A DNA stretch of 64,000 nt from Diphasiastrum complanatum (taxonomy: Eukaryota > Streptophyta > Lycopodiopsida > Lycopodiales > Lycopodiaceae), in assembly GCA_029204225.1 (NCBI GenBank), contig MU831872.1, positions 35,408-99,407 on the forward strand, read 5' to 3'. Of this stretch, positions 1 through 12,965 are shown piece by piece (the stretch's first letter is position 1; each line of letters starts with the position of its first letter). Position numbers and translations under genes: made by a program. The notes beneath the pieces are model-generated. The model made no database searches. It had not been told where the DNA came from and saw nothing but the letters and a program-made list of their open reading frames with translations.

Positions 1-17
1 AAGGGCCCAAAGCCTGC

Positions 18-2419
18 CTATGCATAAAGTAAAGTAAATGTAAATGGACATGGTGAATGTAATGAGCCAAGTCCATAACTTGCTGCAGGTGGAGGAACTG
101 GCTGTGCAGGAGGCGAGTACAGTGGCGATATGTACTGAAAGGGGCGCTGTGGTGGCCGGTACTGGTACATTCTGGGTGCTGCCAAAGGAGGAGGATGTGA
201 TGTGGGTGCTGCCACTGGAGGAGCCACTGTGGATGTGAGCGCTGCAAGAGAAAACCTAGGCACAGATGGTGGCCTGCCATGGAGACTTGCTACTGCAGAA
301 GTGGACGGCGATGGAGGGGCTGCAGGCCTAAATGGCATCGGTGGCACTGGAGGAGCTGTGCGACGCACATACACCCTCTGAGGAGCTGGAGAAACTGTAG
401 GCACCTCATGCGGCTGCTCTGGCTGGGACTCTGTGTATGGCATGCTGGCAAGAGATGATGGGGGCGCCCTGACACTCGGCATCTGCTGGGCCTCTGAATC
501 CAATGTGGCAACCAAGTCGTCCAGCTGGGCATCCGAATACAAATGCTCTGGGCTCTGGGACTCATCCTGTGCACCAGCCTCTAAATCATCATGTGCACCA
601 ACCTCTGAACTGTCCATGAGCTCATAGACCAGTCCAAGTGTCGACCCCTCGCTGTCAGCCATGCGGAGCACAATGTAGAGTGGTCGAAGCAGTCCTGAAT
701 GTCTGTGCATCCCTCCAGAACTGGTCTCCCCTCCCCGTGGAAGAAAAGTGCTCCCCATCCTCAGTGTGCGGAAACGTACTGGCACTCCAAAGATCTTTGG
801 CAACCATCTGTAGAAGCTGGGCTCTGCACTTGATCAAACGGTCGATGACCACCAAGTCGAATGCAAAGCGTGTGGGGGCTGGCTTACGGAGGTCCAGATG
901 GCTGAACACCCGGAACATGGCAAGAACACGCCTCTTTCTGGTGACAAAAGTCACCAGGAAGAGGGCCTCCCGGACGATGGCTCTAACCCAGGGAAGTGCT
1001 CCAATGTCCCCCATCAAAAGGTCTGTCGTGGGCTGCACAGGGGGTATGAACAATATGAGGGAACTCGGCCTCTAGCAGTACACCCATCTGAATGCAATTC
1101 GTGGCATTGTCCGTCACCACCATGACGACATGTTGTGGGCCTATGGCTAGGATGGAAGACATGATGACATCAAACATGAACTCTGCAGATATGACTCTCC
1201 CCCCCTTGCTGCAATCCACTGCCCTCAAAAACTGTGTGCCCATGCAGCTGGAGACCAGTATGTTGAGGATCGGCCTCCTCCTGACATCAGTCCAGCCATC
1301 GGACATAATGCTGCAACCGTAAGTGGCGCAGTGCCGACGTAGAGGCTCCATCTCTCTAGACAAGGACTCAACCCTATCCCTCAGCATGTGTGTGCGGACA
1401 ACCTCTGAACTAGGGACTCTCCAGCTAGGGCTAACAGATTGTGCAAGGCGGAAGGCCCTTCTGAAGGGCTCAGAGTCGGTGATGGCAAAGGGCAGGTTCA
1501 ACTCGTAAATCAGACTGGCCACGGCCTGTGTGGCCTCTCTGTCCATGTGTGGCTGATGCGCGCCGCGAATGGTCTGCTGCACAAGGGCTCTCCCCGGTGG
1601 GTGACGGGTGGTGGACCTCCAGCACGGTGCACCAACCGTGACGGGAATGGACGATGACGCGACAGGCTGGGCACTGGTGGATGCATCGGCTGTAGACATG
1701 GAATGGGGAGAGTGGGATGCACTGGCAGGGATGGGTGCAGCAGCATAGGTGGGGTGCACTGGTGGAGGGGCAACATCTGGCATGGGGTACGAAAATTGCT
1801 GGCTGAGGAGGTCATCCGGATGGGAAGGGAAGGAAGAAGGGATCTCTTCCACATCCTCGAAAGCCCCAGCAGTAGCATCCTGGGCCCGCTCGGGTGGCGG
1901 AGAGTCCATGAGAAAGTCGTAGACTGGTGGAGCGCGAGCAACAGTGGGTGGTGGTGGAACCGCAGTGGCAACTGGCGGACGCGATGGGACGGGATCCACC
2001 GGAATCTGAGCAGATGGGGGTGCGTGAGGCAGAACTGTCTGAGGGGGATGAGGGGCAAAGGGACCGGAGGAGGATGCACTCCCTCTCCTCGTGCGTGCCA
2101 ACCAAGCAGGCAGCTACTCTGGGTCAGCCACATAAGGAGCGGTGCAAAATCGGAGAATGCCCTCCGAAATGGTGTTCTCCCCTGCCACGAGCCGCGGCCC
2201 GTAGGTGTCCAGTAGTCGCTGCCTGTCGGGGACGGTCATGCTGCCACAAGGGGCAGCATTCAAGGTGGCACCATTTTTGGCCCGTGCACCGAGCAGATGG
2301 CCTTTAAGGCGAGTGAGGGATGTAGCAAACTCGACGAGACAGTATCGGCAGCACACGATCTTTTGACCGGTCTTGTTGGCCTTGTCGGCAACCCGCCTGA
2401 CAATGTTACCTCGTCCCAC
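18..2419 (-). pseudogene. BED finger / DUF659 hAT transposase, broken
   Basis: Read from 2419 downward, the parts are: (1) a BED-type finger with a CRYC...RLKGHL pattern; (2) a long Pro/Ser-rich linker; (3) a DUF659-like region with SIMSDGWTD, ILNILVSSCMGTQFL, VVTDNATN and TPCAAH; (4) the downstream hAT region around 655-1053 with RKRRVLAMFR...TRFAF; (5) a segment near 620-690 ending LGLVYELMD; (6) a proline-rich tail to base 18. A single in-frame TAG near 2112-2114 separates the BED part from the DUF659 part. The reading frame shifts just after the CAAH motif (about 983-1055) and again near 655-700. The C-terminal hAT dimerisation domain is not visible. The family match is firm from motif order; activity is very unlikely. 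A TAG plus frameshifts could in principle be introns, but no convincing splice sites were seen. Confidence 0.85.
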
Positions 2420-2745
2420 AGACCGGAAAGGTCGGATTGCACCATTGCGATGGAGAAAACTAGGGACAAAACACTAGAAAAAAAACAGCAGGGTACACTG
2501 TGTGAGAGACGCTGAAAATGGGCGAAGGCAGGTTCATGCAAATCAGATGCAAGGCAGGGCGGTCTGTGGGCGAAGGGCGACGCAAATCAGACGCAAGGCA
2601 GGGAAGGCAGGGCAGCAAAACCAGTAGCGAAGGCAAGGCAACGATGGCTGGAAAAAAATTGAGAGAGAAGAAGCGAGGGGGGCGGGTAGATTAGGTTTAA
2701 AAAAATTTGAAAAAATATTAAATATTAATTCTATTAATATATTAT

Positions 2746-2831
2746 GGTACCGCGGTACCATCGTGGTACCGCGGTACCAGTACGGTCCCGCGGTACCGGG
2801 ATCCGCGGTACCCAGTACCGCGGGACCTATG
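2746..2831. repeat. Subterminal palindrome array of the hAT element
   Basis: The perfect 14-bp palindrome GGTACCGCGGTACC occurs at 2746-2759 and 2765-2778. Close variants lie at 2784-2797, about 2799-2812 and 2814-2827, so spacing is 19, 19, 15 and 15 bp. The array stops at the inferred terminus at 2831. In hAT elements, subterminal repeats commonly act as transposase binding sites; that role here is inference. Confidence 0.8.
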
Positions 2832-3372
2832 ATATATATATACATATTATATATATACCTCTTAGAAACCCATTCCGAACGTACTGTATGTTCCAGACAA
2901 TACTTTTCGGAACGTATTGGGTCGGAACGTTTTTCCTTTTAATTAAAAAAAGCAGGACACCAATCTGCTCGCTGCTCTGCCTCCTGTTTTATCTTTTGGT
3001 TCTTGCCATGATTGTCCGATAGAAGGACTGAGTGAGTTCAGGAATCTATTTAAGTGATTACTAGATTCCATGATTGTCCAAAGTGCAGCCTTCAGCGAGT
3101 CCTTGCTTGCACGATGGTGAGACATTTGAATGCTTACCAGCTGAAGATACTCCACCATAATCTGCTGAAACCTGGGTCGGAACAGGCCCTTTGTTAAATA
3201 TTTACGTTTTCTTTAATAAAAAAATACACAATTGGCAACTATGATATAGATACATACCTAAATTCATTCATACATACATACATAGATGAGTGCTGAACTA
3301 AATTCAAAGCAACAAGTTCGAATCTTAATTTCTCATGTAAAGAGTTAAACAAAATTTGTTTCTTGATTGCAG
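2832..3372 (+). other. Probable intron sequence upstream of the AAA-ATPase exons
   Basis: No exon or mobile-element gene is recognised here. The stretch ends in TTGATTGCAG, a good splice acceptor for the exon at 3373. It begins with an AT-rich run directly after the hAT terminus. Exons encoding the AAA ATP-binding core must lie left of the hAT insertion, outside the window. Confidence 0.5.
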
Positions 3373-4358
3373 AATTTGTGTACAACTGCAGCATATATGA
3401 GAATACGTGAGCTTTTGGATCAGGAAAAGAAGGTATGATCTGCATGTCTTTTTTGGTGAAGGAATGCCCTGGTCCTTACATTGTTGGTGAGTGCATTTCA
3501 ATTCTGCATTAGTAGTACAGAAATAAGGGGCCTGTTGTTTTTGAATCCTTTCCTCTCCTTGAGGTCTGGAGTTCAATTCCTCTTACAAATGCATGGATAT
3601 ACAAGTTAAATGTTTTCTGGCATGAGTAACTGCATGTGAACTCATTGATGATTATTGTGAAAGCTTATTGAGTAAGATGGGGCCATAAAAGAAACCTGTC
3701 ATGACTATATCTTCTCACTTTGGGAAATCACTTGGTACCCCAAATAGAGCTAACATTTTCTTGATTATTTTGTAGGTAAACACGATATAATTTGCATCAT
3801 AAGCAACAACTCTCTTTCAAATGAGAATAGCTTTACGTGTCAAGTAATCTTCAGAGTTTGACATTATAAAATAGAACTAAGTGCTGTGTTTTTTTTTTGG
3901 CATGAACCGACCATACTGACTGCAGGCGGAGGAGAAAGCAAGGTCTGCAGGAGCAGAGACTCCAACTCAAACGGGCGTTGCTCCTTACATACGGCCTATG
4001 ACTATGGCAGATATGCGTCAAGCCATGGAGAAGGTGAAGATGTCATGTTGCTTGTGAATGTTCTGGTTTTGTGTCTCCTATTTGTTGTTGCTTATGCTCT
4101 CATCATTGGCAGATATCCATTCTCTTCAGTAGTTCCTATCATTTTGCCCTCCGTTACACTTTCTAAGCATGATAAATGTTGAAATGGAAATATTCTTGCA
4201 CAAGATTGAGGATCATTGATGAGGTCAGCTGAAAATTCTGTCAGGTTCGCTCAAGTGTGGCATCTGATGCTGGAAGTATGCTTGAACTTCAACAATGGAA
4301 TGAACAATATGGAGAGGGAGGTACCCGAAAGAAAACCACCCTTAGTTATTTCATGTAA
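3373..4358 (+). CDS. AAA-type ATPase, C-terminal three exons (partial gene)
   Basis: Three in-phase exons give 93 residues: 3373-3432, 3926-4033 and 4245-4358 (TAA). All introns are phase 0, with donors GTATGA and GTGAAG and acceptors TTGCAG, CTGCAG and GTCAG. Exon 1 encodes NLCTTAAYMRIRELL, the end of the AAA sensor-2 region (the family usually reads DLKNLC.TAAY...REL). Exon 2 carries YIRPMTMADMRQAMEKV, and exon 3 carries ELQQWNEQYGEGG and ends LSYFM. This matches the conserved C-terminus of plant ATPases related to spastin, katanin and MSP1. Walker A and B motifs are not in the window; they should lie upstream of the hAT element. The reading frame is intact, so the gene may be functional, but a cut-off 3' fragment cannot be excluded. 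The exact family member and cellular site are not determinable. Confidence 0.85.
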
Positions 4359-5024
4359 AGGGCGAGATGGAATGACGCAGATACTAAGATGCAGTGAAAA
4401 TGGCTAGTGCCTGCAGTGTCTTTTTTTGAGGGTATCACCTACTTATCAATACAGAAGCCTAACTAAGCAAGTATTCTGTAGATGATTTGCCAATTTTTTC
4501 CTATTTTTTGCTATCTGGTCCAATCCCCAGAGGCCTAGTACAAACAAAGAGGAACAGTCTTCGGAATAAGTGACTTTTTTCACCAAATATATAACGCTGT
4601 GAAACAAATCTGCACTGCAATGTATGAAATTTTTTGTGCCTGGCCCATCAATGTTAAAAGCAATGAACAAATGTGAGGCTGGTTGCACTTATTGAGTTTC
4701 AGTTTAAGCTTTCTCTTTTAGTTCCTGTCCACCAAATATGCATGGTCTTCAATACGTCGAGATCTTACATGCAAAGGCATGAGTTTGCATTAGACCATAT
4801 CTTCCTCTTACACACAGTATATTCTTCCATTGGCATCTGGGTAGTTGAAAATAACCCATCAAGGGAGAAGCATAGCTGCCCATGAAGCTTTTAAGGTTAA
4901 TATATTTTATCAGTTTCATATAAATCTGTGGGCTTTTTGGCAGCACATCTCATTACGGATATTGGTGTCATGATGAGAATAATAGACGTTTTTTCACAAC
5001 TTGCTCCGCAAGCACCTAAATAAA

Positions 5025-5306
5025 ATGGTTGCTTTGCAAGATGATGCACTTGAAATCATTCGCTTTTAGTGCTTAAGAATCAAAACTTTGTTTTATCATG
5101 ATGTGAATACCAGTGACTCTTCGAATGTGAGCAGCAAAATGCCACTGCAAGATGATGCGATATTTTTGTTGTCATATGGTTCGGTCCACTTGAAATCATC
5201 CGCATTTAATGCTTAAGAATCAGGATTTTGTTTTATCATGATGTGAATACTACTGACTCTTCGAATGTGACTACCAAAATGTTATTGCAAGATGGTTGCG
5301 TTCCCC
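5025..5306. repeat. Two-copy tandem repeat, period about 140 bp
   Basis: The block containing CTTGAAATCAT, GCTTAAGAATCA, GTTTTATCATGATGTGAATAC and GACTCTTCGAATGTGA appears from about 5048 and again from about 5188. A partial flank (TTGCAAGATGATG / TTGCAAGATGGTT) surrounds both units. Point differences show the duplication is not recent. Confidence 0.8.
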
Positions 5307-7198
5307 AACCCTTCCCAACTTTGAAAAGTCAGTGTGTGGTGATTGGGATTTCATTGTAACATCATGTGAATAATTGAATTGTGTCCCTTCAGTAACCGTT
5401 GATACTAGTCTCGATGCTGGAATTCTAGTACAAAATCTCTTGCCCCATGTGACAATTATTTTGATCAATGCATATATGGAGCCAAGCTATTGTAAACATT
5501 GCTTGTATTAGTAGCTTTTGCAATGAATTAGTCTTCATAGCATCACATTGATGAGTTGGTGTGTCGTGCTTGAGTTGGTGGGCTTGTCCACCCAAGTTTG
5601 ATTCTTTGTGATAATCTACAAAGTTCTTATAGCAAGTCGAACTACTACAAATGGTATGTTTGATTCTATAGAGAAAAGCCAAAAGAAATTTCCTAGAAGA
5701 AAAATGCTAATCGGAGATTTAAATTCCATACCTCCTTAGCAACAAACTTCTATTATCCCTAATAACCACCACCTCATAGATCGCACTAGCTTAATCCTTT
5801 CTCGGCCCATCAATGCATTTAATGCAACTACTCGATCTATTTGAGGAGCAAAGAGGTGTTGTAATGTTTGATTGATAACCCCACATTTTTTAAAAAGTCC
5901 TCTTTCTACCATCCTTGTATCTCATTTTACACTTCATTCACATCCTTTATTTTTGCCATTGATTTCAAGCATCTCCCAATCCACTTTTTCCACCTTATTT
6001 CAATATTGGAAATTGCATCCAATTGTATTATAAGATGCCAAATCAACTTTTCCAAACATCCAAACTTAAGGATGGTAATAAGCAAAGGGAAATAAGTCAT
6101 GCTAAGCGAGCCTTGTTATCAAATAGGTTGTTTCCATGTTGTAGCTACAATTTGACTAGCATATCCAACCCTATCAACACCCATAGCAACATGGGTCCAT
6201 GAGTGTTTTGGAACTAGACTATTCATGCCTAAGTAGCCAAGTGGCTTTGTAGGGGATATGTAGGGTATATGCGCATAGAGTACTTCACTAACCACCCCTT
6301 GTGAATTTTGAATTGTTCCATAAGGTGTTGCTCAAAGTAGTTGCTTGGAACTAGGATTGGGTATTAATATAAGAAGTTTAGTTACTAGCTCTGATTGCGC
6401 GCTCAGACTAGCGATTAGTGTCCTTCCGAAGCTCCAATCTTAGCTTTTGGTAGATAATTTATATGATTTCAAAACAACCCACAAATATGGCATCACATAA
6501 GCTCAAAGAAGGTAAAGTATAAAGTAGAAAGTAAATTCCAACTATGACTAGTAAATGAATATTAGTGACGTCGTAAATGGCATATCCCCATATTCCTACA
6601 AGAATTACAATAGAGTCGCTTACAATGTAGTTAAAACTTTCATTCAACAATGGCCACAAGAATATAATAAATAAACTAGTGTCTCAACATTGCATGTTCT
6701 TTTAAGCAGACGACGTAGAGTTGGTGTATTGTCCCCCCTAAGTCAAGAGCATGTGTTGGCATAGTTTTTAATGAATTTTTTTTTTTTAAGAATAAGCTTT
6801 ATCCTTCATGTTTTACGAGCATATTCGATGAGCTTTCAAATTTTAGAGGGGCTTTAAAGCTGCCCCATAGGATGGTAGGTATGCGCACAGGTGAACTATC
6901 TTGCATAGTCACTAGGTGACATGGCATGTTGATAGGCATGGAAGATTGAACATTTATATCTTGCATTGTCATTTTGGTCTCAAATCTTTTGTTACTATTT
7001 TGTTTGTGTTCTAGTATTATTCCTTTGAATGATTTCTGATTATCTAGATTGTAGACCAACTATTTTAGCACTTCTACAAAGAGCTTTCCTAACACTAATA
7101 AAGTACTCAATAAGACCAACACAACAAAATATAATGTAGTCCTAGTTGAGTTGGTCAAAATCTTTGTCCAAATTTATCTTTCTAAAATAGCTTCAAGT

Positions 7199-7341
7199 TT
7201 ATAATAGTCAACATGATCAAGACCAAATGTCTAAGATGATATAAGTTATAATAGTCAGCATGATCGAGTGTAAACCAAATGTCTAAGATGGTATAAGCTA
7301 TAATAGTCAGCATGATTGAGATGTCTAAGATGATATAAGTT
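7199..7341. repeat. Three-unit tandem repeat, about 50 bp each
   Basis: The words TATAATAGTCAGCATGAT and ATGTCTAAGATG recur three times with small differences. The third unit is shortened. Confidence 0.8.
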
Positions 7342-7859
7342 AAATTCTTTCCCTTGACAAATTTGAATTGTTTTTCGAGGATGACTTTGTTAAGAATAGG
7401 AGAGCCTATTTAACTAGGACTTTGGCAGCATTGTACAAGGAAGTTTTTATAACCCTAGGAGATTTGGTTTTAGAAATCATTCTAATTAGGCATTCCAACA
7501 TCCAAGGAATAGAAGCTTAGGCTTCAAAATGAGAGAGCTATTGATTATGTAAATTTGTAATCTTTTGTGTAGTTTCTAATTTCGAGGAAATGTTGATAAA
7601 AAGTGTAGTAAGATTGTAAGCTTTTATCGATTTAAAATTCATCTAAAGGAAGTGACAGGAAATGTGAAATATATTAAGCCAAGCAAAAGAGATGTGAGGT
7701 CCAACTCTACAATTGGACCAAGTGTGGTGTTCATAGCTACAAGTGATATCAACATCATCAACAAAGGAGAGCTAAAATTAGAGCTAGTTCCATTGGACAT
7801 TTTTGAAATGAAGCATAACACGCAACAACAAAAAAGGTCATTTTTTTACGTAAAATCAT

Positions 7860-8356
7860 GAAAAAGCAATTTTTGGGACCGTGGAAAGTCCTTTTGGAAT
7901 TCGACAGATGTAAATTTAACAAGAAGTACGCATTAGCATTTTGTCGATGGCAAATTTAGTTTATACGATGCATTTTGACGAATGTAGGTTTGAGAAGTCC
8001 ACATCGAATTTGAAGTGAATGTCAAAAACAGATGTCCACATTAAATTTGACGTGCCCGTCTTAAACGTCAGATTTCAATAGAATCCATCAATGTTAGATT
8101 TTGACATCTCCTATGGTTTTCCTATGGACAAAGAAGTTTAAAATCCGTTGAAAATTTCCAACAAATGTCCAACATATTTCTTATTGGTTTTCAAAAGTGT
8201 TGGAATCTGACGAAACACAATCGTGTCAAAATCCAACATTTACTGTGGATTTTTGACATGTCCCTTGGATGTTCGATGGAATTTTTAATTCGAAATCAAA
8301 CTAATAATATTTTGGTGGATTCTGGCATTGTATGCTAGGTTTTTTTTGCAGTAGAG
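7860..8356. mobile_element. Possible decayed CACTA-type terminus with subterminal motifs
   Basis: Variants of TTTGACG, TCCAACA, ATCCGTTG and GTCAGATTT recur on both strands, a texture typical of CACTA subterminal regions. The right edge reads TTTTTTTGCAGTAGAG. Its reverse complement, CTCTACTGCAAAAAAA, is one base from a CACTACTGC-type TIR. No matching left TIR or transposase was found, so this is tentative. Confidence 0.3.
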
Positions 8357-8392
8357 TTCGGAGGGTAGTTTTTTGCTCATCAAGTAAATATG

Positions 8393-8501
<109 letters not shown>

Positions 8502-8879
8502 ACTTTATGGCTATTTTATGGCTCCAAAACCCTAAACTATAAACCCTAACCCCAAAACTGAAACCCTAAACAAACAAAGCAATACATATAACGACACTCA
8601 CAAAATAAAACAATACATTTATCATTAAATCTCAATTATGTAACAGCATTTTAGAAAAAGCTTTTAAAAACAGCTCCCATAATTTGAGCCCAAAAACAGC
8701 ATCTCACATCTTAACAAAGTACATATTATGATTTTATTCTGATTATGTAACAAGAAGCTAAAAAAATAGTATTTGTAACATTCAAGTACAAAAAAGCCCA
8801 TAGCTATATTGTCCAAAAGGTTGTAGCAAAAATATTGACCACAATTTTTCCTTTTTGCTTTTGCATGACAGCCTATATT

Positions 8880-9927
8880 CTACAAGTGAAAAGAAAACAC
8901 TCTACCGCACTTAAAGCGAAGGCCCTTCAAGCTGTGTTTAGGACTCACAGTCACTAAGTTCCACATCTCCAACATCATTTTTGTTTGATTCATTGGCTTT
9001 TTCATCACTGCCTTCATCATCATATTCACCATCTGCGTCAAACATGTCATAGTTGTCTTCCTTATCATCAACTTCTCTATTTATTGTATGTGCAAGCAAG
9101 CTATCAAACCTTGGTACACACTGCTTGAAATATTGAAAATCTACATTCTTTAAAAAAAAAATTAACATTACATCATCTAATGTTACTACCATTGGCATCC
9201 TCATAGCTGTCCAAACAATTGTGGCCCTAGTAATGTCCATTCCTTTCCCTTGGTATGGGATCACCCACATTGCTCATGGATAATATTTTCCAGCACTTAA
9301 CATTGCTAGCAACACCTATGGGAGTGCATTATTCAGCCTAGATTTCATGTGGAAGAGTGAAAAGATGTAGGCTTTCTCAAACAAATTAGTTGGAGTCAAC
9401 ATGACTCGATTTTTCATCTTCAGTGCTCCATATTTAATATACTCATTCATTCTCTTATTTATATCATCCTGACTAACACCATGGATCACACACTGGAAGT
9501 GTCTTTACCCAAATCATTCATACAATAGCCTATTTTACCATGCCAGGTATGTATGTTAATGGACAAACCTACATAGTACTAAGTTACCATGTGGGAGTAT
9601 CCTTTGACCAATCTAGATAGTGCTTGATTAAATGATTTAATTTCAAGACAGTAGATGCAAAACACTTGCAAATCATCTAAAAATGAAAATGCTTCAAACT
9701 CCACCTCTCTCTAAAGAACAAACCCTTGCTATCACACTCAACAACTTAGAATCCACATCAATTCTTGCTACTCCAATTGTGATACTCAACTCAAGCTTCC
9801 TTTTTGGTTTTTCATACTTTTTCACTAATGCAAAAAGTGTGTGCTTATTTTCCTTAGAACCATTATCTTGTTGATTAGTGTTGCATTCATCAGCAACATT
9901 GTTTTCCCATTCCAAGAACCTACACAA
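8880..9927 (-). pseudogene. Unidentified coding relic
   Basis: Fragments in several minus-strand frames look protein-like. One segment (8938-9270) ends in a very acidic tail (DDKEDNYDMFDADGEYDDEGSDEK). Another (9694-9927) contains KLELSITIGVARIDVDSKLLSVIARVCSLERGG. Stops and frame changes separate them. I do not recognise the family; a transposon-derived gene is likely from the setting. The acidic tail could also be a chance product of low-complexity sequence. Confidence 0.3.
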
Positions 9928-9961
9928 ATGCTATAGAAACACTCAATCGTACCTACAAAGA

Positions 9962-10130
9962 AACATTAGTGATGTCAAATAAGGTAGCAACATTAGAGGA
10001 GCAAGGGAACACTAGCAGGTACCAATGTTAGAGGAAGAGCAAAAGAGACAATGTCAAATGAAAAGCAGAGGAACAGTAGTAGCTACCAACGTTAGAGGAA
10101 GACCTATGAGCAGCAATGTCAAAGGAAGAG
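9962..10130. repeat. Short tandem repeat with GTTAGAGGAAGA-type units
   Basis: Words such as ACATTAGAGGAGCAA, AATGTTAGAGGAAGAGC and AACGTTAGAGGAAGACC alternate with CAATGTCAAA. This gives about three degenerate units of roughly 60-70 bp. Confidence 0.65.
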
Positions 10131-10237
10131 TAGAGATTTGCATCCCACATGCTTGATTCTCAGACCAACAGTCTTGAAACAGACACAAAACAATATTTCA
10201 AAACTAAACAAAGAGTTCATATGTAAATAGAATATTT

Positions 10238-11806
<1,569 letters not shown>

Positions 11807-11879
11807 GTGCATCCTTGGGATGTAAATCTGACTATCCTTTGGTTTTACCTTTTAATTCTGATTCATCTGCTAACTTAGG

Positions 11880-12294
11880 TCTTTTTTATATTTATTCCTT
11901 AGGTTGGTTTCAGGATGCCGTCACCTTGGATTATGGGGAATCCCTTCCTCCATCTAGCCGTTTTATTCAAACCTTGATATGTTGCATGAAAAAGGTCGCT
12001 ACTATGCATGACTTTATCATTGGAATTGATCGGGCTACATGTCTTACTGCTAGACCTGAAGATAAAGTCCTATGTTTTATTAATCTACTTGATACTTTGG
12101 ATTGGGTTAGGATATATCTAGATTTATTAAGAAAAATGATCCACTGGCTGTCGTGGAAACCCTATTTGGTAATATTACTATGTTTGCGAAAAAAATTTGA
12201 GGAATAAGAGAGGTTTTTTAACTCACATATTAGAAATGTTTTTGCATGTCTAGAAAAAGAAAATGGTACTTCTTCTACTGATCCTGCCACTTCG
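11880..12294 (+). pseudogene. Unidentified reading frame cut by a copia-like insertion
   Basis: Plus-strand frames here contain protein-like strings such as GWFQDAVTLDYGESLPPS, KVATMHDFIIGIDRATC and, after a frame change, NDPLAVVETLFGNITMFAKK. The sequence stops at the LTR boundary at 12295. I do not recognise the family. It may be an older element or gene fragment into which the copia-like element inserted. Confidence 0.3.
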
Positions 12295-12945
12295 TGTGAA
12301 GGATTTCAGATCATCAAGATCCAATCCATGTCCCTGATCTTTGGTTACAACAAGGAGCAAACCAACAATCCTGCCAATGTAGAAAAATCAGCATCTACAT
12401 ACAAAATGAGATGCAAACTCTAAGAGATACTGATCAAACATGAACCAAAACATAAAATATGGTTGCTTTCCATACAATTATAGTACCCTACTGTATTTCA
12501 CATGTGTAAAACCGAAATCAAAATATGAGCATTCTACATGCAAGCTTGCAAGATATCATCAAGAGAGTGCAACAATGAGTAGTAGAACCCAAAGAGAACC
12601 ATGTATAATGATGAAATGAGAGAGAGAAGAGAGAAGATGTGTCTCTCCATGAGTTTCCTCCTTTTATAACAGGTCCAAACCCTATTTGGCCACTTGGCTT
12701 TCCCTCCAAAATGTAAACCCTACTATTTTTGGGTCTAGATTCAAAGTACCCAACATTCAAATTTGAAACTCTCTCAAAATTGACTACCTACTTTCCCACA
12801 CTTTCAATAAGTGTTTATTCAATGTTTTTTAAACCAATATAACTTCAAAAAGTTTATCTCTAAGTTCAAAATGAGTTTTGGCCTCATATTAAACAATTTA
12901 CCAAAATATGACTAAACTAGACTAAACTTGTTGAAATCTCTCACA
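12295..12945 (-). repeat. 3' LTR of copia-like copy 1
   Basis: On the minus strand the LTR starts TGTGAGAGATTTCAAC (plus-strand end TCACA at 12941-12945) and ends CCTTCACA (plus-strand TGTGAAGG at 12295). It matches the LTRs at 16552 and 21192 nearly base for base. The five flanking bases are CTTCG; a partner duplication was not found because the 5' end is missing. Confidence 0.9.
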
Positions 12946-12965
12946 CTCCCTCTTCAACCACACAT

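Larger units (their letters stand above)
1..2831 (-). mobile_element. hAT-superfamily DNA transposon, partial (left end outside window)
   Basis: The minus strand carries a recognisable hAT transposase. The plus-strand right edge finishes with ...GGGACCTATG at 2831. Read on the minus strand this begins CATAGGTCCCGCGG, a hAT-like CATAG start shared with the ends near 43424, 43474 and 46299. The other terminus and the 8-bp duplication would lie left of base 1, so the boundary at 2831 is inferred from the TIR-like start and the palindrome array. The element lies directly upstream of AAA-ATPase exons on the opposite strand, so it probably sits in an intron of that gene. Confidence 0.75.
4359..7640. 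other. Intergenic region without recognised genes
   Basis: The first few hundred bases are probably the 3' UTR and downstream flank of the AAA-ATPase gene. The rest is AT-rich with only short, unconvincing reading frames. Two local tandem repeats are listed separately. No RNA gene or intact mobile element was recognised. Confidence 0.6.

Noticed and set aside
638-1125. Plus-strand frames of 75-145 codons
   Set aside because: They are antisense shadows of the hAT transposase relic.
2746-2831. CRISPR-like array
   Set aside because: The repeats are self-palindromic, with spacers of only a few bases, and lie at a transposon end in a plant genome.
3886-4182. 98-codon plus-strand frame with a hydrophobic stretch
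   Set aside because: It overlaps the AAA-ATPase exon 3926-4033 in another frame and reads through intron sequence.
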